A stretch of DNA of 64,000 nucleotides, from assembly GCF_048569485.1 (NCBI RefSeq), contig NC_134354.1:510194869-510258868 (forward strand), in the 5' to 3' direction. Origin of the DNA: Anomaloglossus baeobatrachus. Taxonomy: Eukaryota > Chordata > Amphibia > Anura > Aromobatidae. Shown piece after piece: positions 22,361 to 33,749 of this stretch (the first letter of the stretch is position 1; the number at the start of each line of letters is the position of its first letter). The notes under the pieces are model-generated. The model was not told the origin of the DNA, did no database searches, and saw nothing but the letters and a program-made list of their open reading frames with translations. The position numbers were made by a program, and so were the translations under genes.

Positions 22361-22964
22361 TTTTATCTCTACTGGCTAACACGGTACAAAGATATATTTT
22401 AATTATTTGTCTAGTTAGTTGATTGGGCTTTAACATGTGCACTCTTTATGTTAGAAAACATGGAGAAGGACTATAATTAACATGAAGAATGAGTATAAGT
22501 CACACCCAGGCTGTGTTAGAATGGAACTATGTGCCAGACTTTTTTAGCTGCCTTTCTCATCACACAGGTAGTGGAGACATAGGGTTAAAATCAGGAAAAC
22601 CCTAGGCAGCCCACTCCTCCCTATGTAAAATCCTGCCACAACCCACCAACCTTCTGCGCTGTCATCAGTGACTGTGAGGGCAGACTGGCTGGAATTTCAG
22701 AGCAGCCAAGTGTTTTATGCAGCTGCTTTAAGGCAGGAAAAAGGCAGAGCTAACACCCAACAAAAGACAAGCCAGAGGAAAAGTGCTCCCCCACTACTGG
22801 AGCTGCACAGGGATGGAGTGAAGCGCGCCGCAGGGACCCTCAGCACTGCCCTCCATACAGAAGGACAGGACTAATGAACAAGTAACTCCACACAACTCCT
22901 CAGGAACAAGACAGGACTCCTTTACCTCTCAGTGTAATAAGCTTTCCAGGTGCTGGGCTTAGCC
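22361..22964 (+). promoter_or_regulatory. Possible 5' untranslated region/promoter of a host gene
   Basis: Non-repetitive sequence upstream of the signal-peptide-like exon, locally richer in G+C with a few CpGs (GAAGCGCGCCGC near 22822). Several short upstream ATGs are present. It is tentatively included as leader because the downstream ATG has a good context (AGCCATGT, with a purine at -3). No TATA box or other element can be asserted. Confidence 0.25.
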
Positions 22965-23019
22965 ATGTGGCTGCTGCTGTGGATGACCCTTATAGGTGTA
23001 GGCTTCACCTCTGTTGCAG
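22965..23019 (+). CDS. Candidate first coding exon with signal peptide
   Basis: ATG at 22965 in a good context opens MWLLLWMTLIGVGFTSVA, a textbook signal peptide: a short n-region, a leucine-rich core of about 12 residues and a small residue at the likely cleavage site. It is followed at once by a splice-donor match (GCAG|GTAGAT) giving a phase-1 intron, the phase commonly used after signal-peptide exons of secreted and membrane proteins. A second possible donor lies at 23041/23042 (CAAG|GTCAGT). The gene is not recognised. No later exons are visible in the window, which is consistent with a large first intron. Confidence 0.45.
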
Positions 23020-23291
23020 GTAGATTTGCTGAGTCTTCAAGGTCAGTTTGCATGTCTTTTCATAGCTATATCTTAATAGTATATGCTATATAATAACAGT
23101 TCACACCTAATGCAATCCAAGGCTGTGCAAGGACAATATATGACATATCCTAAGGGTATGTTTACACTATGCATTGCTACACACTTTGTTGTGGAAAGTT
23201 CTGCAATTGTCCCATTCATCCGAAACAAACCCATTCAGATGTATGGACCCAATCTTTAGAAGCAGTAATGTTTGCAACAAAATCTTCAGTG
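23020..23291. other. No recognised feature (possible intron)
   Basis: Unique-looking A/T-rich sequence downstream of the candidate exon's donor. No repeat or coding signature seen. Confidence 0.35.
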
Positions 23292-23294
23292 TTA

Positions 23295-23665
23295 GGGCAC
23301 ATTCAGACCACCGGATAAGTGCTACCCGATTTTTTTTATCTGGGGACCCCTGTTATTCAACAGTGCAGTGCAAATGACAGATTTTATTCATTGCCAGAAT
23401 CTGGTAAAAAAAAATGGTATCATGCTGTGATTTGACTGAAATCGGGTCTAACAAATTCAAGTCTATGGATGCGAGAAAAAAAATTGCATGCCGCAGTATG
23501 ACCTGTGATTTTTACGGATAAATTGCCATTCTGGAACATAGGAAACTGTAAATGATGAATAACTGCTACTGTAAAAAATGGACCGAAATCGGATGACGTG
23601 AGAATATAAAGGTCTCACTTTGTGGATGAAAATCTGAATTTTTATACTGACGTTTGACCCTAGCC
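23295..23665. mobile_element. Probable TTA-flanked MITE
   Basis: Flanked by TTA at 23292-23294 and 23666-23668. The ends are related inverted repeats: left GGGCACATTCAGAC, right complement GGCTAGGGTCAAAC. There is no coding. The TTA target suggests PIF/Harbinger-type mobilisation, but the terminal match is modest. Confidence 0.5.
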
Positions 23666-23668
23666 TTA

Positions 23669-24740
23669 AAGCGGGTATATGGTTTATATGTATAGGGCTC
23701 AAATAGCATCACACAGAAAGAAGTCTAAGTTCTAGATACACTCTTTGTTATATAACCATCCCCCAACCAGTGCTTCTAGGGGGACCCTTGTCCATGTAGG
23801 CAGAATACCGAAAAGATCCCCATGGACATATCTAGTGGCTGTGGACAAGTCTGTAAATACACTGCCTTGTGTGTACAATTAGGCCATGGACCAAGTGACT
23901 TTATATATTAATACACAACTTGATGCACTATCATGAGTTCATATGTTACCTCTGTGCAGATATGGGAGCTTTATGATATCTAAAGGACTTCTCTGCTATG
24001 GATTGTCTCATTATTAGCTGATGACAGCATAGAAACATGTCATCCGGGTTGTAGGATCTGTCTCTTGTCTTAGTAAGCCCTATGCCAGGAGTGTGATGTG
24101 TCTGGCACATGCCATTGTACTCGCTGCTTTCAGGGCAGTATTAAATGGAAGCTGAATAAGTGGCAGTCAATTACGCTAAGTGCTGCAGGAAATGAGCAGT
24201 TGGGTAAATTGCTGCAGCGCTCCGTGTGTCATATGCAAGGTTTTGTGTTTTGCACCATCATAATTAGGGCATGTTTGTTTATAAATCACGCTTTCATTAT
24301 TTTTACTGGGAGAAAGCAGGTGCAAAACTGGTGCAGAATTCAACAAATAATTTGCATCAGATGTTCCCATCTTGGAGAAGCCAACAGTAACATGTTCCAG
24401 GAATTCCTCCGCTCTGAAGCTGGAGTGTGAAGTGATGCATTTCTCACTTGTCACTTATTATCTTGCCCTGGAGATAGATCAACCACTGGAATAGCACGTC
24501 GTCTTACAAGTCAAACTGAACAGGTTACTCTGGACATGGAAAATTATGGAAATTACAATTATTTTACATATCTATATTACATTTCATTATTATTTGTATT
24601 TCTACTACTATCATAAGTATAGCTACTTTAGTCTAAGGTTTGGATCCATGACAGTGCGTCACTGGTCATTAGAGGGTTTATCCAAGTTTTTGAAAGTTTG
24701 TACAAATTGTTTGCCAATAAAATCAGAAAATCGTTACTAC
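23669..24740. other. No recognised feature
   Basis: About 1.07 kb of A/T-rich, apparently unique sequence. No gene or named repeat found. Confidence 0.35.
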
Positions 24741-24743
24741 TTA

Positions 24744-25322
24744 AGGGTACTTTACACGCTGCGATATCGGTACCGATATTGCTAGCGAGCGTACCCGCAC
24801 CCGCCGGTTGTGCGTCACAGGCAAATCGCTGCCCGTGTCGCACAACGTCGCTAACACCCATCACACATACTTACCTGCCTAACGACGTCGCTGTTGCCAG
24901 CAAACCGCCTCCTTTCTAAGGGGGCGGTTCGTTCGGCGTCACAGCGACGTCACTATGCTGCTGCCCAATAGAAGCGGTGGGGAGGAGATGAGCGGAACTA
25001 ACATTCTGCCCACCTCCTTCCTTCCTCATTACTGGCGGTCTCAGATGCGATGTTGTTCCTTGTTTCTGCGTTGTCACACATAGCGATGTGTGATGCCGCA
25101 GGAATGACAAACAACATCGCTACTGACCAGACCAGACAACGATAAATGGTAAGTGAACGACCTCTCACAGAAAAACGTTTTTTTTTTGTGTCTTTTGCGA
25201 TCGTTTAAGGTCGCTCATAGGTCTCACATGCTGTGATGTCGCTAATGACGCCAGATGTGCGTCACAAACACCGTGACCCCGACGATAAATCGGTAGAGAT
25301 GTCGCAGTATGTAAATGGCCCT
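24744..25322. mobile_element. PIF/Harbinger-like MITE, family H copy 1 (TSD TTA)
   Basis: TTA duplications at 24741-24743 and 25323-25325 flank ends AGGGTACTTTACACGCTGCGA and, complemented, AGGGCCATTTACATACTGCGA. Interior features: GCTAGCGAGCG near the left, and a GGGGGCGGTTCG...CACCTCCTTCCTTCCTC block shared with 60742-61333. Non-autonomous, 579 bp. Confidence 0.75.
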
Positions 25323-25325
25323 TTA

Positions 25326-25899
25326 CCCAGTCTGATCTTCAACTATCCTGCAGCATTCCCATCATTTGTGGACATGGAGGTGGCACATGACTGTCACAGC
25401 CATCATGTGCCTCACAACTAGCATCATGGCTGCAGTTTCTGAGTAGTGATTTTAAACCATGCCTCCATTTATATCTAATGTTGCCCAAGGTTTGTGTATG
25501 TGGATGTTCATTTACAGAAATGTAAGGGACCTGCACACACTATGGACAAATACATCAGTGGGTTACCATATTACCAAATCCTGATCCGGGATATATCTAA
25601 AAATTACAGTATGCAATATTGATTATAAATGGGCCCCATAATGCTCAATACTCTAATGCTTTTATCAAAGTACCTAAAATATAAATTTTGGGGACAGTGA
25701 TGATGTCTGTAAAGCACTACAAAATATGATGGCGTTATATAAAAGAAGCACTCCCTTTACAATTTTTATCATAATGTATTAAAATCATCATGTTATACAG
25801 CACTGTATACTTACAATTGCTCATTTTGCCCTACTACCCAGTTAATGCTTCTCTTTTTCATTAGGTCTATGATCTGACGTGATTACAAACAGACTAGTT
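25326..25899. other. No recognised feature
   Basis: A/T-rich sequence without recognised coding or repeat content. Confidence 0.35.
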
Positions 25900-26071
25900 C
25901 AGTGTTTCCCAAACTCCAGTCCACACGGCCCCCAGTAGGTCATGTTTTCAGGATTTCCTTAGTATTGTACAGGTGATGCCTTCAGAGTAATTCTATCACC
26001 TGTTAATGCTAAGGAAATCCTGAAAACATAACCTGTTGGCAGCCATTGGGACTGGAGTTTGGGAAATGCTG
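25900..26071. mobile_element. Short foldback MITE
   Basis: A 172-bp near-palindrome: CAGTGTTTCCCAAACTCCAGTCC on the left, and GGACTGGAGTTTGGGAAATGCTG on the right. Complementarity continues almost to the centre (CAGGATTTCCTTAG / CTAAGGAAATCCTG). CAGTGTTTCCCAA-type ends are typical of hAT MITEs, but the flanks (GACTAGTT / AATCCTTT) do not show an 8-bp duplication. Confidence 0.7.
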
Positions 26072-26172
26072 AATCCTTTTAAGCTCTATGTAGAAACAGG
26101 AAGTCTCTTTTTCCTGCATTAGCCATCACTGCAAAATCAATTGCAAGAGGGAAGAGCGAAGTAGCTGGGTTA

Positions 26173-26965
26173 GGCTGTGTTCACATTTCCCTTGTTTAGG
26201 ATCAGTCACAATCCGCCGCTGTGATAAACAACGCAATCCGTTTGTTGGATTCCGTTGTTTCCCATAGACTTGTATGAGCGGCGGATTGCGACTGATGACC
26301 TTGTGTTGCGACCGTCGCCCGACTGATCAGTCATGGAACGACTGACCGTCAGGCAGCAGGAATGCAGCATGTAACGTTTTTTGAGCAGCGGAATCATTTT
26401 GTTTTCACTGCTCAGATCTTGTGTTTTATCATTCAAATCAATGTGTCTCTCGGCGGCTGAACGATCAGCTAATCACCCGGCTTCTGTGAATGATCAGCTG
26501 ATCGTTCACAATAGCTGGCCGCCGGGAGATCAGCTGATCGCTCTCATAAGCCGGCCGCCGGGAGATCAGCTGATCGCTCTCATAAGCCGGCCGCTGGGAG
26601 ATCAGCTGATTGCTCTCAAAAGCCGGCCGCCGAGCAATCAGCTGATTGTTCACAATAGCCATCTGCCGGGCGATCAACTGATCGTTTACAATAGCCGGTG
26701 GCCGGCTTTTGAGAGCGATCAGCTGATCTCCCGGCGGCCGGCTGTTGAGAGCGATCAGCTGATCTCCCGGCGGCCGGCTTTTGAGAGCGATCAGCTCATC
26801 GCTCTCTCTCTCGTTTTTATACTGAAATCATTTCACCAATGGAATCCGCTTTCTCATGACAATCCTATAAATTCCATTTCTTGTCACCCGTTGTACAACG
26901 CATCAGTCACAAGCGTCAAGCAACGCAGGTGACTGATGCAAAAAAATGGAAATGTGAGCATAGCC
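26173..26965. mobile_element. TTA-flanked MITE with internal minisatellite
   Basis: TTA at 26170-26172 and 26966-26968 flank the inverted ends GGCTGTGTTCACATTTCC and GGAAATGTGAGCATAGCC. The interior holds direct and inverted minisatellite units (listed separately). About 793 bp, no coding. PIF/Harbinger-like by target site. Confidence 0.7.
26480..26800. repeat. GATCAGCTGATC minisatellite with orientation switch
   Basis: Units of 35-38 bp built on the palindrome GATCAGCTGATC plus CGGCCGCCGGG. From 26490 to about 26690 they run in one orientation (GCCGGCCGCCGGGAGATCAG). From about 26700 to 26800 they run in the opposite one (GAGCGATCAGCTGATCTCCC). The array is therefore a large foldback. Confidence 0.85.
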
Positions 26966-27567
26966 TTAGGAGTTGAAGAGGGGCAAGACTCATGCAAGGA
27001 ACAGTGACTTCCTATTTGTAAATAGAGCAGAGAAAAGAGGAGAATTAACTGGGTAAAAAGGCAAAATAATTAGTTGTCAGTACACAGTGCTATATAATAT
27101 TATTGGATTGCAATAAATTAAGAGCATAAACACAGTATATCACAAAAGTGAGTACATCCCTTACTTTTTGTAAATATTTTATTATATCTTTTCATGGAAC
27201 AACACTGCACAGCTTTGGAAGCAGGTGTGGTAAATTTGGTGTTTATCCCTCACACATTCTCTCATACTAGTCACTGGAAGTTCAGCATGGCTTCTCATGG
27301 CAAAGAATTCTCTGAGAATCTGAAAAAATAAATGTTTCTCTACATAAATATGGCCTAGACTATAAAGAGGTTGCCAACACCCTAAAACTGAGTTGTAGCA
27401 CAATGGCCAAGACCATACAGCACTTTAACAAAACAATTTCCACTCAGAACAGGCATTTCCATGGTCAACCAGAGGCTGAGTGCACATGTTCAGCCTCATA
27501 TCTAGAAGTTGTCTTTTCAAAATAGATGTATGAGTGCTGCCAACATTGCTGCTGAGATTGGGGGGGT

Positions 27568-27660
27568 CATAGTTACATAGTTACATAGTTACTTAGGCTG
27601 AAAAAAGACCTAGGTCCATCTAGTTCAACCTTCCTCCACCAGTTCCTGACAGTTCCTGTC
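27568..27660 (-). mobile_element. L2/CR1-type LINE 3' end fragment
   Basis: CATAGTTACATAGTTAC microsatellite tail followed by the TTAGGCTGAAAAAAGACCTAGGTCC...GTTCAACCTTCCTCCACCAG block. The same block ends the longer LINE at 36600-37540. Strongly 5'-truncated. The 3' end points left. Confidence 0.75.
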
Positions 27661-27798
27661 AGTGATCAGACCATACACTAGACAGTGCATCAAATTAGTC
27701 TGCATGACTGTCGTCCCAGAAGGAAGCCTCTTCTAAAGATGATACGCAAGAAAGCCCGCAGTTTGATGAAGACAAGCAGGCTAAGGACATGGATTACT

Positions 27799-30700
27799 GG
27801 ACCAATAGGAATAACGTTTGGAACACCATTCTAAGTCTGAACAGGGTGCAAAAACCTAAAAAAACATCACTATGGGGAGATAAGGTATGCACACCAGTGA
27901 CTATGTAAGGGGAATACATGAAATAGCAGAAACTGCTGTGTGAATACTGACTTGAAAAATCCAATAGCTATATGCAAGAGTGAATATGTGAAAAATGGAA
28001 TCTGCATTACTGCCATGAACATATGAATCAAGAGAAATTTAGCTACTGAATTGATCAATGCAATAGAGCCCCAACACTACGCCAAAGTATTTCTCTACGT
28101 TGGGGTCCCTAGCTTGTGTGTGTCCTCTCATGCAGTTAAAAAACCTACCGTGTGTGGGAAGCTGAGACCCAGGCTATTTATGCGTATGATATGGATTGGC
28201 AATAGGTGTGGTTGGGGAGGGTTCACAAACGAAAAAATACTAACAAATAGGAATAACGTTTGGAACACCATTCTAAGTCTGAACAGGGTGCAAAAACCTA
28301 AAAAAACATCACTATGGGGAGATAAGGTATGCATACCAGTGACTATGTAAGGGGAATACATGAAATAGCAGAAACTGCTGTGTGAATACTGACTTGAAAA
28401 ATCCAATAGCTATATGCAAGAGTGAATATGTGAAAAATGGAATCTGCATTACTGCCATGAACATATGAATCAAGAGAAATTTAGCTACTGAATTGATCAA
28501 TGCAATAGAGCCCCAACACTACGCCAAAGTATTTCTCTACGTTGGGGTCCCTAGCTTGTGTGTGTCCTCTCATGCAGTTAAAAAACCTACCATGTATGGG
28601 AAGCTGAGACCCAGGCTATTTATGCGTATGATATGGATTGGCAATAGGTGTGGTTGGGGAGGGTTCACAAACGAAAAAATACTAACAAATAGGAATAACG
28701 TTTGGAACACCATTCTAAGTCTGAACAGGGTGCAAAAACCTAAAAAAACATCACTATGGGGAGATAAGGTATGCACACCAGTGACTATGTAAGGGGAATA
28801 CATGAAATAGCAGAAACTGCTGTGTGAATACTGACTTGAAAAATCCAATAGCTATATGCAAGAGTGAATATGTGAAAAATGGAATCTGCATTACTGCCAT
28901 GAACATATGAATCAAGAGAAATTTAGCTACTGAATTGATCAATGCAATAGAGCCCCAACACTACGCCAAAGTATTTCTCTACGTTGGGGTCCCTAGCTTG
29001 TGTGTGTCCTCTCATGCAGTTAAAAAACCTACCGTGTATGGGAAGCTGAGACCCAGGCTATTTATGCGTATGATATGGATTGGCAATAGGTGTGGTTGGG
29101 GAGGGTTCACAAACAAAAAAATACTAACAAATAGGAATAACGTTTGGAACACCATTCTAAGTCTGAACAGGGTGCAAAAACCTAAAAAAACATCACTATG
29201 GGGAGATAAGGTATGCACACCAGTGACTATGTAAGGGGAATACATGAAATAGCAGAAACTGCTGTGTGAATACTGACTTGAAAAATCCAATAGCTATATG
29301 CAAGAGTGAATATGTGAAAAATGGAATCTGCATTACTGCCATGAACATATGAATCAAGAGAAATTTAGCTACTGAATTGATCAATGCAATAGAGCCCCAA
29401 CACTACGCCAAAGTATTTCTCTACGTTGGGGTCCCTAGCTTGTGTGTGTCCTCTCATGCAGTTAAAAAACCTACCATGTATGGGAAGCTGAGACCCAGGC
29501 TATTTATGCGTATGATATGGATTGGCAATAGGTGTGGTTGGGGAGGGTTCACAAACGGAAAAATACTAACAAATAGGAATAACGTTTGGAACACCATTCT
29601 AAGTCTGAACAGGGTGCAAAAACCTAAAAAAACATCACTATGGGGAGATAAGGTATGCACACCAGTGACTATGTAAGGGGAATACATGAAATAGCAGAAA
29701 CTGCTGTGTGAATACTGACTTGAAAAATCCAATAGCTATATGCAAGAGTGAATATGTGAAAAATGGAATCTGCATTACTGCCATGAACATATGAATCAAG
29801 AGAAATTTAGCTACTGAATTGATCAATGCAATAGAGCCCCAACACTACGCCAAAGTATTTCTCTACGTTGGGGTCCCTAGCTTGTGTGTGTCCTCTCATG
29901 CAGTTAAAAAACTACCGTGTATGGGAAGCTGAGACCCAGGCTATTTATGCGTATGATATGGATTGGCAATAGGTGTGGTTGGGGAGGGTTCACACACGAA
30001 AAAATACTAACAAATAGGAATAACGTTTGGAACACCATTCTAAGTCTGAACAGGGTGCAAAAACCTAAAAAAACATCACTATGGGGAGATAAGGTATGCA
30101 CACCAGTGACTATGTAAGGGGAATACATGAAATAGCAGAAACTGCTGTGTGAATACTGACTTGAAAAATCCAATAGCTATATGCAAGAGTGAATATGTGA
30201 AAAATGGAATCTGCATTACTGCCATGAACATATGAATCAAGAGAAATTTAGCTACTGAATTGATCAATGCAATAGAGCCCCAACACTACGCCAAAGTATT
30301 TCTCTACGTTGGGGTCCCTAGCTTGTGTGTGTCCTCTCATGCAGTTAAAAAACCTACAGTGTATGGGAAGCTGAGACCCAGGCTATTTATGCGTATGATA
30401 TGGATTGGCAATAGGTGTGGTTGGGGAGGGTTCACAAACGAAAAAATACTAACAAATAGGAATAACGTTTGGAACACCATTCTAAGTCTGAACAGGGTGC
30501 AAAAACCTAAAAAAACATCACTATGGGGAGATAAGGTATGCACACCAGTGACTATGTAAGGGGAATACATGAAATAGCAGAAACTGCTGTGTGAATACTG
30601 ACTTGAAAAATCCAATAGCTATATGCAAGAGTGAATATGTGAAAAATGGAATCTGCATTACTGCCATGAACATATGAATCAAGAGAAATTTAGCTACTGA

Positions 30701-31585
30701 ATTGATCAATGCAATAGAGCCCCAACACTACGCCAAAGTATTTCTCTACGTTGGGGTCCCTAGCTTGTGTGTGTCCTCTCATGCAGTTAAAAAACCTACC
30801 GTGTATGGGAAGCTGAGACCCAGGCTATTTATGCGTATGATATGGATTGGCAATAGGTGTGGTTGGGGAGGGTTCACAAATGAAAAAATACTAACAAATA
30901 GGAATAACGTTTGGAACACCATTCTAAGTCTGAACAGGGTGCAAAAACCTAAAAAAACATCACTATGGGGAGATAAGGTATGCACACCAGTGACTATGTA
31001 AGGGGAATACATGAAATAGCAGAAACTGCTGTGTGAATACTGACTTGAAAAATCCAATAGCTATATGCAAGAGTGAATATGTGAAAAATGGAATCTGCAT
31101 TACTGCCATGAACATATGAATCAAGAGAAAGTTAGCTACTGAATTGATCAATGCAATAGAGCCCCAACACTACGCCAAAGTATTTCTCTACGTTGGGGTC
31201 CCTAGCTTGTGTGTGTCCTCTCATGCAGTTAAAAAACCTACCGTGTATGGGAAGCTGAGACCCAGGCTATTTATGCGTATGATATGGATTGGCAATAGGT
31301 GTGGTTGGGGAGGGTTCACAAACGAAAAAATACTAACAAATAGGAATAACGTTTGGAACACCATTCTAAGTCTGAACAGGGTGCAAAAACCTAAAAAAAC
31401 ATCACTATGGGGAGATAAGGTATGCACACCAGTGACTATGTAAGGGGAATACATGAAATAGCAGAAACTGCTGTGTGAATACTGACTTGAAAAATCCAAT
31501 AGCTATATGAAGAGTGAAAATGTGAAAAATGGAATCTGCATTACTGCCATGAACATATGAATCAAGAGAAATTTAGCTACTGAAT
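27799..31585. repeat. 442-bp satellite array, about 8.6 copies
   Basis: Head-to-tail units of 442 bp. The landmark GGAATAACGTTTGGAACACC recurs at about 27809, 28251, 28693, 29135, 29577, 30018, 30460, 30902 and 31344. One unit is 441 bp (one base lost near 29910). Units differ at only a few sites, for example the CCGTGTGTGGG / CCATGTATGGG / CCGTGTATGGG / CAGTGTATGGG variants. The recurring open frames of 62, 92 and 99 residues are carried by the repeat and have no family resemblance. Confidence 0.95.
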
Positions 31586-31627
31586 TGAATTCAATTCAGT
31601 AGCTAAATTTCTCTTGATTCATATGTT
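31552..31627. repeat. Perfect 76-bp palindrome at the array edge
   Basis: From AACATATGAATCAAGAG to CTCTTGATTCATATGTT, centred between 31589 and 31590 on GAATTC. Every base pairs. The left half is the normal satellite sequence and the right half is its inverted copy. After it, the host Tc1 sequence resumes. Confidence 0.97.
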
Positions 31628-31707
31628 ATGTATGTAACTTCCACCAGCAACATGATGTTGTCATGGAGGAGTGGAAGAGGATTCCAGTGCCAACCTGTGA
31701 AGCTCTA

Positions 31708-32054
31708 GTTTCATAGTTTCATAGTTTTTAAGGTTGAAGGGAGACTCTAAGTCTATCTAGTTCAACCCGTAGCCTAACATGTTGATCCAGAGGAAGGCAA
31801 AAAAACCCCAATGTGTCAAATAAGCTCCAATGGGGAAAAAAATTCCTTCCTGACTCCACATCAGGCAATCAGACTAGTTCCCTGGATCAACACCCTGTCA
31901 TAAAATCTAATATACATAACTGGTAATATTATATTTTTCAAGAAATGCGTTCAGGCTCTGCTTAAATTTTACTAGTGAATCCCTCATTACAACATCATAC
32001 GGCAGAGAGTTCCATAGTCTCACTGCTCGTACAGTAAAGAATCCTCATCTGTGA
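31708..32054 (-). mobile_element. CR1/L2-type LINE 3' end fragment
   Basis: Starts with a TTTCATAGTTTCATAG tail, then AAGGTTGAAGGGAGACTC...AGTTCAACCC. The minus-strand translation near 31960-32050 gives the FFTVRAVRLWNSLP-like end of a CR1/L2 reverse transcriptase ORF, similar to the homologous residues in the LINE at 36693-37043. A different subfamily from the 27568 fragment, judged by the tail sequence. Confidence 0.75.
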
Positions 32055-32225
32055 TTATGCAAACTGCATACCCAAAAGAGTTAAGGCAGTGCTTTAAAGT
32101 AATGGTGGACACACAAAATATTGACACTTTGGGCACAATTTGGCCATTTTTACTTAGGGTTGTACTCACTTTTTTGCCAGTGGTTTTGAAATTAATGGCT
32201 GTGTGTTGAGTTATTTAAAAGGCAC

Positions 32226-32869
32226 ACCAATTCTGCAGTCACTCTTTGAGGGCACAGACTAGTGAATCCTTACAACACATGCACTGTGTGCTATGAGAAT
32301 TCACCAGTATTAGAGAATTCACCAGCTGTTATGTAACTGCAGGTATGTGATGTGCATTCTCCTGGCCACATTCCAACCAGATGGACATGGCCTGATTTGA
32401 TGCAAGTGTATTGAGTGAGGCTGCTCCAATCTAAGTGGATTCTGGCTTGGAGTATGCATATCGCATAATCGCGGCCACTTGACTGCTGATCCCTGCTTTG
32501 ACTGGCAAATACTTACAGCTCTCAGCATGTGCGATGTGAGGATTCACAAGTCTGCAGTCACAGAGTGACTACAGACCTGTCATTTTAGATCCAACAACCT
32601 CTTTAGGGGTACACTCTCACTAGCATATAAAAATCACTCTGATTCTCATCCTGAAAAGTGGGATGAGTATCATGCGTATGTCCTTTCAAAAGTCATGCGC
32701 GTGCTATGCTAGTGGCCATTTTTTTATTGTTTAACATCCATGTGAAATGCATTTCACATGCATATGCAAACAGTATGCAATGCGTTTTTTACACCATCTT
32801 TTATATACTATAATACTCTATGTAAATTAAAGCTATTTGTCATAAATAATACAGCAATCTTATATACAG
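32226..32869. other. No recognised feature
   Basis: Mixed A/T-rich sequence, including an inverted pair ATTCTCATCC...GGATGAGTATC near 32640. No gene or named repeat recognised. Confidence 0.35.
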
Positions 32870-33749
32870 ATATAGGTAAATATCCTGCAGATATATACAT
32901 TTACAACCCCCTACATATTATAAACTTGCACCCTTTTGTGCCTTTCATGTGGTGCTTATTCTACAGCTGTTTAGGCTTATCTAACTTAAAAAATACATAA
33001 ATGCAAAAAACGACAAGGGATCCCCCATATTTTAGGAAACCAGCAAAGGTAAAGAAGACAGCTGAAAGCTGCCATTATCAGGCTGGGAAGGTCCTTGGTT
33101 ATTGGACCCTTCCCTGCCTAAAAATACCAACCATCAGCTGCTCAAGAAGTGGAGCATTACATGAGATTCTCCAATTCTGGCAAAGTCCAAGGAATCCGAC
33201 TTTGTCCACAAATAGAAACCTGAAAAACATAAGAAGAGATAAAGAAGAACAAGACGAGTCCAACATAGTCAAGCACTTCCCATGACATTACTTACGTCAC
33301 CACTCATCATAGGTGTCGCGGAGCGCAGCGTGAACCGAGAGTGGCTACTGCTCAAAGCCTATGAAGTCTCAGAATGGGGCTCCATAGCCTTTGTTCAATG
33401 GAATCGGGGAACGTGGGAAGCGCTAGACTACGTTGTACCACCACGGGAACTTTGCTTTCTAACAAATTGATGAACAAGATACAGTGTCTTGTTTTTATTT
33501 CTCTCTTTTTTATGTTCAGGTTTTTATTTGTGAACTATGACACATTCCCTGGACAAAATCGGACCTGCCTGCTTTTTTTTTTTTTTTTTTAACAAATAAA
33601 TTGGCAAACAAGGGAAAAAGTTGGGGAGTGTTTTTTAAGTTAAATTATTTGTGTGTGCGTATTTTTTTTCTATTAATTTGCTGGGTTAGTAATGGGAGGT
33701 ATCTGTAAGACACCGCCCCATTAGGGCTTGATGTCAGCTGTGTATTTAA

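Larger units (their letters stand above)
27133..32225 (+). mobile_element. Old Tc1-like transposon opened by three insertions
   Basis: The left end (CAGTATATCACAAAAGTGAGTACATCCC) and the leader to 27567, then 27661-27798, then 31635-31707, then 32055-32225 read as one continuous Tc1-type element. Relic transposase text is visible at 27661-27790 (GACAAGCAGGCTAAGGACATGGATTACTGG). The right part is TTGACACTTTGGGCACAATTTGGCC...GTTGTACTCACTTTTTTGCCAG. It is interrupted by a LINE tail (27568-27660), a satellite array (about 27799-31627) and another LINE tail (31708-32054). Heavily decayed. Confidence 0.75.

Noticed and set aside
25900-26071. hAT assignment with an 8-bp duplication for the short foldback
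   Set aside because: The ends look hAT-like, but the 8 bases on either side differ, so only the foldback itself is reported.
26456-26800. CRISPR-like array of about 36-bp units
   Set aside because: Units are contiguous with no unique spacers and include both orientations inside a MITE. It is a minisatellite.
27850-31500. Repeated open frames of 62, 92 and 99 residues in the satellite, which could be a tandem gene family
   Set aside because: They recur every 442 bp on both strands because the DNA is repeated. They show no protein-family features and no start or regulatory context.
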